Assembly: GCA_009697485.1 (NCBI GenBank)
Contig: SICY01000036.1
Location: forward strand, 1 to 7,298
Origin: Nitrosarchaeum sp.
GTDB lineage: Archaea > Thermoproteota > Nitrososphaeria > Nitrososphaerales > Nitrosopumilaceae
Reading direction: 5' to 3'
DNA: 7,298 nt
The notes under the pieces were generated by a model. It had not been told where the DNA came from. It was given only the letters and a program-made list of their open reading frames with translations, and made no database searches. Both the position numbers and the translations under genes were made by a program. Numbering within the stretch: the first letter of the stretch is position 1; each line of letters opens with the position of its first letter. This document shows, in pieces, positions 1-5,401 of the stretch.

Positions 1-1384
1 TTATCACATCAGGTTTATTTGCAAAGAATAGTTTGTCAGGCGTGATTACCTCAAAATCTATGTTCCAATTTCCACCGTACTTGTTGCTCAGATATGTCTT
101 CCACATCTGAATTCCCTCCTGAGCTGGTATGATGTACTTTTTTGCTTCATTATAATCATCGGGTGATGGAACTATTGCAACTCGCGGATTTTTTGTAAAA
201 TCAAGTGAATAAAATAATTTCATATATTGCTGGTTTGAATTTCCTTGGCTTGGTTGAACTGGCTTTTGTTCTTTGTAATAAATTTGAATTGGAATTGTGT
301 GTAAGCATGATCCGCCATAATCCATAGTTGCCCCCAAATCACAGGTAGCTAGTCGATAATACACATCATTTCCTTCAAAAACTGCATAAATATCTGCCTC
401 CCCATCTGCATCAACATCGGTCACAAACCAACTCGCAGTGAATTTTCCATTTCTATCCACATATGCTGTTGCCAACAGATCATCTCCCGTAAATGGGTCT
501 TCATCTTTGATGTATACAACTGCACCTTCTGAACTTCCTTGATTAAGTTCTAATGTTCCGGAGAATGTTATTCTGTCTCCCATATTGGTACTTTTTGGAA
601 TTGTGTCCAATGTAATAGAACCAGTATGACGCAGTACACCGAGTATCTGATTGTTACTTCTTGCCTTGAGGTAGTTTGAATCCCCATCAAATGTTGCATA
701 AATGTCAAAATCTGTTTCAACTAATCCCTTACTTGCTTGCCATGAAATTGAAAATCGCCCACTAGAATCAGTTCTTCCAGAACTTAGCAATTGATCCGGT
801 GATAAAGGATCATCTTCCATTATTTTTATAATTGCATTTGAAACAGGATTTCCATTTGAGTTTAGTTTACCTGTAAATGTAATTGATTCTCCGGCAAAAA
901 TTGATGATTGAATTTTGTCTAATGATATCTTTGTTTCATAATAATTTGGGTATTGTTTGGTGTTTGAACCAGAGTTGTTTGAAGATCCTTCATTCACATA
1001 AACATTGTATGTTTTACTCCTTGTCTTTTGCACATAGTCATCTCCCTCAAAAACAGCATAGAGGTCATATGATCCACTTGATCTTGGAATTGCTGTCCAT
1101 GATGCTGCAAATTCTCCATTTCCATCAGTAACAACACTACCAAGAATTGTATCGGTTCCAAAATCAACATCATCTTTTATGTAAACTGTTCTTTGCGGTA
1201 TCACTTGCCCATCAGATGTTATGAGCCTGCCTGAAAAAATTATCTCATCTCCAGACTTTACCTGAGATGATATTGGGTCTAAGATAAGACTAGCACTATA
1301 TGTTTGTGCATATACTTGATTTACTCCAATAATTGAACTGATCCCTAAAACTAATAATAAAACAATCACTAGAATTTTCTTCAA
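1..1384 (-). CDS. Secreted protein with three Ig-like repeats, partial (C-terminus beyond window)
   Basis: A continuous frame of 461 codons runs from a TTG start at 1384 off the left edge; an in-frame TAA lies nine codons upstream and there is no ATG or GTG between, so TTG is the only standard start. Residues 1-27 are a signal peptide (KK, then a Leu/Ile/Val-rich core, ending VYA-Q), so the protein is exported. Three homologous Ig-like repeats follow at about 31-132, 152-245 and 256-350; each has a GD/GE..I.F.G.L strand, an acidic D-rich turn, a 'D..G.F..SW' strand and ends 'YAVFEGDD.Y'. Repeat three contains a DxDxDGxxD calcium-type loop (323-331). From about 385 a different domain begins (RVAIVPSPDDY ... 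MWKTYLSNKYGGNW); its identity is cut off. Some thaumarchaeal proteins of this build carry a metalloprotease-like C-terminus, but no HExxH is visible here. Surface or extracellular role inferred; function unknown. Confidence 0.88.
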   Translation of the reverse strand, partial: MKKILVIVLLLVLGISSIIGVNQVYAQTYSASLILDPISSQVKSGDEIIFSGRLITSDGQVIPQRTVYIKDDVDFGTDTILGSVVTDGNGEFAASWTAIPRSSGSYDLYAVFEGDDYVQKTRSKTYNVYVNEGSSNNSGSNTKQYPNYYETKISLDKIQSSIFAGESITFTGKLNSNGNPVSNAIIKIMEDDPLSPDQLLSSGRTDSSGRFSISWQASKGLVETDFDIYATFDGDSNYLKARSNNQILGVLRHTGSITLDTIPKSTNMGDRITFSGTLELNQGSSEGAVVYIKDEDPFTGDDLLATAYVDRNGKFTASWFVTDVDADGEADIYAVFEGNDVYYRLATCDLGATMDYGGSCLHTIPIQIYYKEQKPVQPSQGNSNQQYMKLFYSLDFTKNPRVAIVPSPDDYNEAKKYIIPAQEGIQMWKTYLSNKYGGNWNIDFEVITPDKLFFANKPDVI

Positions 1385-1415
1385 TAATATTCTAAATTTT
1401 GTATTAACTTAAGGA

Positions 1416-1421
1416 TTTAAA
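1416..1421 (-). promoter_or_regulatory. TATA box for the Ig-repeat protein
   Basis: TTTAAA, read on the minus strand as GGGTTTAAATCC, centred about 34 bp upstream of the TTG at 1384. Start of transcription about 25 bp downstream would give a leader of only several nucleotides. Confidence 0.5.
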
Positions 1422-1436
1422 CCCAAAATCGGTGAG

Positions 1437-1454
1437 TGTCAAACTGATCTGACA
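1437..1454. repeat. Inverted repeat TGTCA-N8-TGACA upstream of the TATA box
   Basis: Two perfect 5-bp arms (1437-1441 and 1450-1454) with an 8-bp spacer lie 16 bp beyond the TATA box of the Ig-repeat gene. Dimeric archaeal regulators bind such dyads and a position just upstream of the BRE would suit an activator; the arms are short, so chance is possible. Confidence 0.3.
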
Positions 1455-1518
1455 AAACCCATCCCCGGCATACATAAAATACACATTACCTTATTTTGCA
1501 AAAATCTAATGTAACAAA

Positions 1519-1704
1519 CTAGTTTCCAATACACCACATGCATGAAGAAAAATTCATAGATTTTGCATTTTCCAATGTATCAGGAGTAAAATATTGCCTG
1601 TCTTGTAATTTCATCTCCACAATCTTGCATTCTTTTTTCATGTTGGCTAAATGATGTACAAGAGTGGTTTGTTTATCACCTAGAAAACCAGCCATACTAA
1701 TCAT
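1519..1704 (-). CDS. 61-aa small protein with HH, Cys and CxxC; third gene of microprotein operon
   Basis: ATG at 1704; a second in-frame ATG (codon 4, 1695) is an alternative start. The start overlaps the stop of the preceding zinc-finger gene in an ATGA junction, which argues for translational coupling and for this frame being real. The product has potential metal ligands His17-His18, Cys26 and a C-terminal Cys55-x2-Cys58, but they do not match a zinc-ribbon pattern I know. No signal peptide or membrane segment; the middle is Lys-rich (MKKECK, MKLQD). A run of five T on the minus strand about 15 nt past the stop may end the transcript. I do not recognise the family. Role might follow from its cotranscribed zinc-finger neighbour, but that is inference. 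Confidence 0.6.
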   Translation of the reverse strand: MISMAGFLGDKQTTLVHHLANMKKECKIVEMKLQDRQYFTPDTLENAKSMNFSSCMWCIGN

Positions 1705-1805
1705 TCAGTTTTTTTCAAATGTGTCTTTTCATGCACAAGCACATTCTCAAAGGTATCCATCCATCCTTCCCAATGATAAGTGCAATCCTTGCAGTTATAC
1801 TTCAT
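1701..1805 (-). CDS. 34-aa C2H2 zinc-finger-like microprotein
   Basis: The frame ATG 1805 to TGA 1701 encodes a 34-residue protein starting MKYNCKDC and ending with HEKTH and a short Lys-rich tail. The ligands Cys5-x2-Cys8 ... His25-x3-His29 make a single zinc-finger-like unit, with a linker of 16 residues rather than the classical 12, and an aromatic patch (Y10, H11, W12, W15, F19) that could be the core. It starts 1 bp after the stop of the upstream 36-aa gene and overlaps the downstream 61-aa gene by 4 bp, so it sits in the middle of a tight operon. Small C2H2-type proteins occur in Archaea and are generally presumed to bind nucleic acid; whether this one does is not shown. The cysteine/histidine spacing makes a chance frame unlikely. 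Confidence 0.75.
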   Translation of the reverse strand: MKYNCKDCTYHWEGWMDTFENVLVHEKTHLKKTE

Positions 1806-1806
1806 T

Positions 1807-1917
1807 TTATTTTTCTTCCTGCTCAAGTTTCTTTATTTCAGATTCTTTGAATGCGTTTATATCATCAGATGCCTTTTTTTGATTTCGTTGCAATTTTGCA
1901 AATAGTTTTTTTAACAT
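1807..1917 (-). CDS. 36-aa charged helical microprotein, first gene of operon
   Basis: ATG 1917 to TAA 1807. The product begins MLKKLFAKLQRNQKKA, a basic amphipathic segment, and then turns acidic/mixed (DDINAFKESEIKKLEQEEK); it would form one or two helices with opposite charge at the two ends. No Cys or His. The ATG lies 26 bp downstream of a good TATA box, so the transcript is predicted to start at or next to the A of ATG. One base separates its stop from the start of the zinc-finger gene. I do not recognise it. A role as a partner or cofactor of the two following microproteins is a guess from position only. Composition is like real thaumarchaeal proteins and unlike an antisense shadow. 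Confidence 0.6.
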   Translation of the reverse strand: MLKKLFAKLQRNQKKASDDINAFKESEIKKLEQEEK

Positions 1918-1940
1918 ACCTAATTAGGCTGCAACTAGGA

Positions 1941-1946
1941 TATAAA
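1941..1946 (-). promoter_or_regulatory. TATA box of the microprotein operon
   Basis: Minus-strand CTTTATATCC with centre about 26 bp upstream of the ATG at 1917, the canonical archaeal TATA-to-start distance, predicting a leaderless transcript that covers 1917 down to about 1500. Confidence 0.65.
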
Positions 1947-2099
1947 GCAAGAAATTTCATGATCTAAATTTTCAAACGCAGCTGAGTAGTTAATTCAGTC
2001 CTTCCTAACAGATATGCAAACTCACACCACTACGTTACTTGCATTACGTCAACGCTGCTTATAGAGATTCCATATTTTACCTAACAATACTGATTGCAT

Positions 2100-2972
2100 T
2101 CACTTTTTTGCAATTATCAAATCTACTTTATAGTTTAAAGTTGTGCGTGAATTTAGTTTTAGATTCCAGGTCAGATACGAAGGCTTTTTGGTCTTTACAG
2201 TAATAGCAAACCCCAACTCTTCCAGACTCGCTCTTAATGCCAATTCATCGAGTGATTTTTTGACGGAATTTTTGCCTCTATCAAAATCATAAGGATCAGA
2301 TATTACAAAGTTACCTTTGAGAATTTGTTTGGAAATATGCTGCAGTAAATCTTTGGGTTCTACTAATTCTAAAACATTTAATGCTAAAATCAAATCAAAC
2401 TTTGTTTCACCAAAAACATCAGACATCAAATCAGCTACAAAATAATCCAAATTTTCTTTTTGTGTTTTTTTTGCAATACTAATTGCACTAAAAGATCTAT
2501 CAATCCCAAATACATTTTGATTGGAATCTGCAAGAGAACTACCCAAAATTCCAACAGAACAGCCATACTCTAAAACAAGTTTCGATCTTGACATGGCACC
2601 CAATTCATTTTTAATTATAGAATAAAATTTAGATTTTTGACTGTTTTGATAGATTTTACTCCATCTTTCTTCAAGTGCTGTTCTATCATCAGTATTTCGT
2701 TTAGAATTAGACAGTGAATGTTTAAGAAATTTCTTCATTTTATAATTAGATACGGAATGAAATAATTTTCCTCCCAACACCATACGTTCAGAAATATATT
2801 TTGAAAAATCATCCCAAATGACTGGAATTTTTTGGATTATCGGAAAACATAATGCACATTTCTTGCATTCTAAGATTCCTTCTTCAATCTCTGTTTCTTT
2901 TTTAAATACATCAAGTTCTAATTTAGAGCCACACCTAACACATCTTAGAAAATTTAGACTGAATTCATGCAT
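2100..2972 (-). CDS. SAM-dependent methyltransferase with N-terminal Trm112-like zinc domain
   Basis: 290 aa from ATG 2972. Residues 9-52 form a Trm112/UPF0434-like zinc module: Cys11-x2-Cys14, then Cys36-x2-Cys39 (plus Cys42) followed by FPIIQKIPVI, the typical closing strand. Residues 128-260 are a class I Rossmann methyltransferase: motif I LEYGCSVG (134-141), acidic ribose-binding residue in FGID (155-158), FVAD (178-181) and motif IV-like DLILALNVLE (193-202). There is no NPPY/DPPY signature, so it is not an obvious N6-adenine or Gln methyltransferase. Free-standing Trm112 activates tRNA and release-factor methyltransferases; here a similar module is fused in cis. Substrate unknown; cytoplasmic, no signal peptide. 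Residues 60-127 are Lys/Ser-rich linker. It is transcribed alone, divergently from the 3052 operon. Confidence 0.88.
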   Translation of the reverse strand: MHEFSLNFLRCVRCGSKLELDVFKKETEIEEGILECKKCALCFPIIQKIPVIWDDFSKYISERMVLGGKLFHSVSNYKMKKFLKHSLSNSKRNTDDRTALEERWSKIYQNSQKSKFYSIIKNELGAMSRSKLVLEYGCSVGILGSSLADSNQNVFGIDRSFSAISIAKKTQKENLDYFVADLMSDVFGETKFDLILALNVLELVEPKDLLQHISKQILKGNFVISDPYDFDRGKNSVKKSLDELALRASLEELGFAITVKTKKPSYLTWNLKLNSRTTLNYKVDLIIAKK

Positions 2973-3003
2973 TTTTGTATATCAGACTAATCAATTTGGA
3001 ACT

Positions 3004-3013
3004 AATAATTTCT
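3004..3013. promoter_or_regulatory. Shared AT box in the 2973-3051 divergent promoter region
   Basis: The stretch TAATAATTTC can serve as a TATA-like element in either direction: about 33 bp upstream of the methyltransferase ATG (2972), and placing a plus-strand start near 3033, just before the ATG of a 6-codon mini-ORF and 18 nt before the TTG at 3052. It is the only good candidate in this 79-bp gap. Confidence 0.35.
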
Positions 3014-3026
3014 TTTAGATCCGAAA

Positions 3027-3055
3027 GAGGAATAATGTTAAATGTAGTATTTTGA
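3027..3055 (+). promoter_or_regulatory. Possible 6-codon leader ORF overlapping the TTG start
   Basis: GAGG at 3027-3030 is followed by ATG at 3035 and six codons (MLNVVF) ending in TGA at 3053-3055. The TGA overlaps the TTG start (3052-3054) of the 404-aa gene. This layout could couple translation of the weak TTG start to the mini-ORF. It could also be chance in AT-rich DNA, or a one-base sequence error hiding an ATG start. Confidence 0.3.
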
Positions 3056-4266
3056 CGATTTTATGCGAATTGGGGGAATTTGAAGAATTTGCAGAGGCGT
3101 TATTTGGACAATTAACGGTAGAAATCAATGAGGAAAAAGAGATTGCCAAACTGGCAGACAGGGCAAGAGATGATCCTTCATTTAAAGTGAAATTTGAAGG
3201 ATTAGAAAAAATAGCTCAGGAAGTCTTCCCATTACTAAAGAAAAAAGTCGAGGAATTTTTAGGAGTTAAAATCTCAGATGATTTGAAGATAGCATTTCCG
3301 GATCTTACAGAATTAAAAAAATTGAAAGGTGAAAAAGTATTTTCAGATGAGAAATCAAAAGAGTATGTAAGAGAATTATTTGATGCAGTTGCAAATGAAG
3401 ATCAAAAGAAAATAGCAGAACTAATGAAAAGAAATACTGCAAAATATCTTGTATATTCAACATATGCCATTCAGTACATCTCAAAGATTTCAACTACTTA
3501 TGGGGATTATTTGGATTCTGTAATTTATCTAAACAAGTTTGTGCTTTCCAGATACCCTCAAATCATTTTGCACAAACAAGGAGAGCCATATGAATCGAGA
3601 TTTGCAAATGTCAATTCAGGTTATTTAGGAGCAGTAAAGATGACTGTTTTGGAAGAACAGATCCATTCATCACAAGAAAAATTACAGCAATTAAACAAAA
3701 ATGCAGCAACGCAGGTCAATTTGATTAACGAAGAACTAGCAGGAATAATTCTAGAATTAGATAATCAAATAGTGAGTAATCTTTCAGAATATCTACAGCT
3801 TCAAGCTGTTCCAGATGACTTTCCATTTGCAAAAAAAGCAAATCTGTTTTTCTTCTTGAATCCAGATCATTTCTTAATTGAGCAAATCGGTCCAGATGTA
3901 ATGACTTTCACACATGTAGAAATAGATCCTAAAATTTCAGATGCGATTCCACAATTGTTAGATATTTACAAAAAATGGCTAATTCCAATTCAGCAGCATC
4001 ATGCAGCTTTTACAATAATGGAGGGAATGGCAGGATTTGCCATAGAAAACATACTAAAAGATGACAAAGATTTTCAAAATTATCTAGCCACCTTTATGGG
4101 CACGGATTTCTCAACATATCAGGTTAGAAAAAACATGGGAGGGGATTTTACAAAAAACATTTATGAAAAATTGGGAAAAAATGCATTCAAAAAGTTAATG
4201 GAGACTCCACCTAATACAAGAGAAATAAAAGAGCCACAATTATACCTGAATAGGATAAAACAATAA
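3052..4266 (+). CDS. 404-aa gluzincin-like protein with atypical EEQIH motif
   Basis: TTG start at 3052; the upstream in-frame TAG at 3016 leaves no ATG or GTG. Residues 1-130 are charged and helical (ELGEFEEF, LLKKKVEEFLG). Residues 195-212 (VKMTVLEEQIHSSQ) have the helix context of a zinc-metallopeptidase HExxH site followed by S-x-Q, but the first His is Glu201: Glu201-Glu202-Gln-Ile-His205. About 120 residues later HHAAFTIMEGMAGFAIEN (316-333) resembles the gluzincin third-ligand helix, with Glu324 in EGMA. His316/His317 are extra potential ligands. No signal peptide or membrane segment, so cytoplasmic. It is the first gene of an operon with a SirB1-like protein 3 bp downstream. I do not recognise a named family; the gluzincin reading is inference from two motifs, and a ferritin-like or other helical metalloprotein remains possible. 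Confidence 0.8.
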   Translation: MTILCELGEFEEFAEALFGQLTVEINEEKEIAKLADRARDDPSFKVKFEGLEKIAQEVFPLLKKKVEEFLGVKISDDLKIAFPDLTELKKLKGEKVFSDEKSKEYVRELFDAVANEDQKKIAELMKRNTAKYLVYSTYAIQYISKISTTYGDYLDSVIYLNKFVLSRYPQIILHKQGEPYESRFANVNSGYLGAVKMTVLEEQIHSSQEKLQQLNKNAATQVNLINEELAGIILELDNQIVSNLSEYLQLQAVPDDFPFAKKANLFFFLNPDHFLIEQIGPDVMTFTHVEIDPKISDAIPQLLDIYKKWLIPIQQHHAAFTIMEGMAGFAIENILKDDKDFQNYLATFMGTDFSTYQVRKNMGGDFTKNIYEKLGKNAFKKLMETPPNTREIKEPQLYLNRIKQ

Positions 4267-4269
4267 CAA

Positions 4270-5088
4270 TTGCAAGAAAAATTTGACCCCCTAGTTGCAG
4301 AATGGCTTTCATTTGTGAAAAATCCAAACTTCAATCTAGTTGAGAAATGTCTCAAATTTGCTCAAATTCTAGAATATCCTGATCTAGATGTTGAAGAATA
4401 TATTCAGAAAATTGCCATTATAGGAAAATCATTAAAAGAGTCAATCAGCGATGTAAAAAATCCCACATATCTGATTTCAATTTTAAATGAGCATCTTTTT
4501 GAAAATTTAGGTTTCAGTGGAGATAATGATGATTATTACAATCCAAAAAATAATTTTTTAAATGAAGTAATTGACAAAAAATCGGGGCTACCAATAACAA
4601 TTTCTATACTATATGTTGAAATTGCAAAATTTGCAGGGTTAGAACTTAAGATAATCGGATTCCCAAGTCACATATTGGTAAAATATAATGAAGAAATGAT
4701 TTTAGACCCATTCAATGATGGAATATTGTTAGATGTGGATGATCTTCAAGAAATTTTAGATGAGAATTTTGGAGGGGAATTGGAATTTAAACCAGAGTTT
4801 CTTGATGATATAGGGCATGAGCAAATTCTTGTTAGATTAGCTAGAAATTTAAAAAATTCCTATGTACAGTCTTTTGTTTATGATAAAGCATTGAGATGCA
4901 CAGATATGGTTTTATCCATAGAACCTAATTCGCCAGATGACATAAGGGATAAAGGAATACTAGAAGAGAGATTATTGAATTCAGATATCGCGTTGGAATA
5001 TTTGAATAAATATTTAGAGATCAACCCAAATGCAGAAGATGTTGATTTCATTTTAGAATTAATAAGAAGTATAAAGACAAAAAATTAA
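4270..5088 (+). CDS. SirB1-type transglutaminase-like protein with C-terminal TPR
   Basis: 272 aa from TTG 4270, 3 bp after the previous stop; no better start exists in the gap. Residues 55-185 match the SirB1/Transglut_core2 domain: YYNPKNNFLNEV (89-100), KKSGLPITISILYVEIAKFAGLEL (103-126), GFPSHILVKY (130-139) and ILDPFNDG (144-151). Residues 200-255 form a TPR-like helical hairpin (SFVYDKALRCTDMVLSIEPN, then DIALEYLNKYLEINP), the usual family tail with its RDKG..E..L loop. Compared with active transglutaminases the expected Cys falls at Gly106-Leu107-Pro108, whereas the His (134) and Asp (146) positions are kept, so enzyme activity is doubtful. Biochemical role of the family is not established. 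Its stop shares a TTAA with the converging coiled-coil gene. Confidence 0.9.
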   Translation: MQEKFDPLVAEWLSFVKNPNFNLVEKCLKFAQILEYPDLDVEEYIQKIAIIGKSLKESISDVKNPTYLISILNEHLFENLGFSGDNDDYYNPKNNFLNEVIDKKSGLPITISILYVEIAKFAGLELKIIGFPSHILVKYNEEMILDPFNDGILLDVDDLQEILDENFGGELEFKPEFLDDIGHEQILVRLARNLKNSYVQSFVYDKALRCTDMVLSIEPNSPDDIRDKGILEERLLNSDIALEYLNKYLEINPNAEDVDFILELIRSIKTKN

Positions 5089-5255
5089 TCAATAATAGAA
5101 CTGATATCTTGTCCTTTCTTGATCATCGATATCTCGTGTCGGGCAATCTTGTTTCGTAGTGCTCTTTTAAGAATATCAACTTCGCTTCTAAGTAATGCAA
5201 TCTCATCTTCGAGTTTTGCTACTCTTTCATAGATTGTTTCAGCTTCTGAACTCAT
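5085..5255 (-). CDS. 56-aa coiled-coil protein
   Basis: ATG 5255 to TAA 5085. The product has a perfect 3-4 hydrophobic spacing: Ile8, Val12, Leu15, Ile19, Leu22, Val26, Leu29, Leu33, flanked by Glu/Lys/Arg at the expected salt-bridge positions, then a basic stretch (RNKIARHEISMIKKG) and the end ISSIID. This predicts a short parallel dimeric coiled coil. A TATA-like CTTTTTAA at 5281-5288 sits about 29 bp upstream, predicting a leader of a few bases at most. The stop codon overlaps the stop of the converging SirB1-like gene. Cytoplasmic; no catalytic or metal motif. The basic C-terminal part could contact nucleic acid or another protein, but function is unknown. Confidence 0.8.
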   Translation of the reverse strand: MSSEAETIYERVAKLEDEIALLRSEVDILKRALRNKIARHEISMIKKGQDISSIID

Positions 5256-5280
5256 AATTATCTATCATAAAAAATTTGTC

Positions 5281-5288
5281 TTAAAAAG
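5281..5288 (-). promoter_or_regulatory. TATA box of the coiled-coil gene
   Basis: Minus-strand CTTTTTAA, centre about 29 bp upstream of the ATG at 5255, so the transcript should start within a few bases of the ATG. Confidence 0.45.
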
Positions 5289-5391
5289 TTATGGGTAATT
5301 ATTTTGATGGGCTAGTTAGTTTTTTGGAACTATAATTTAACGTAGGAAACATTGACTAGTTCTTTTAACCAGTGACTTTGAAGTTAGGCAC

Positions 5392-5397
5392 AAAAAA
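5392..5397 (-). terminator. T-run terminator after the EKAQ-repeat gene
   Basis: On the minus strand TTTTTT begins 5 nt after the stop codon at 5402. Archaeal RNA polymerase terminates at such T-runs without needing a hairpin. The rest of 5256-5401 is AT-rich with no gene visible. Confidence 0.5.
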
Positions 5398-5401
5398 GAG
5401 T

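Noticed and set aside
883..1131. Plus-strand frame of 82 codons
   Set aside because: Antisense to the continuous 461-codon secreted protein; His/Leu/Cys-rich composition typical of a shadow.
1664..1882. Plus-strand frame of 72 codons
   Set aside because: It lies opposite the three-microprotein operon, is Ser/Phe/Cys rich as antisense frames often are, and has no TATA box at the right distance.
1918..2099. 182-bp gap, inspected for an RNA gene or small ORF
   Set aside because: No tRNA-like fold, no convincing ORF and only short imperfect dyads; apart from the TATA box at 1941-1946 nothing could be supported.
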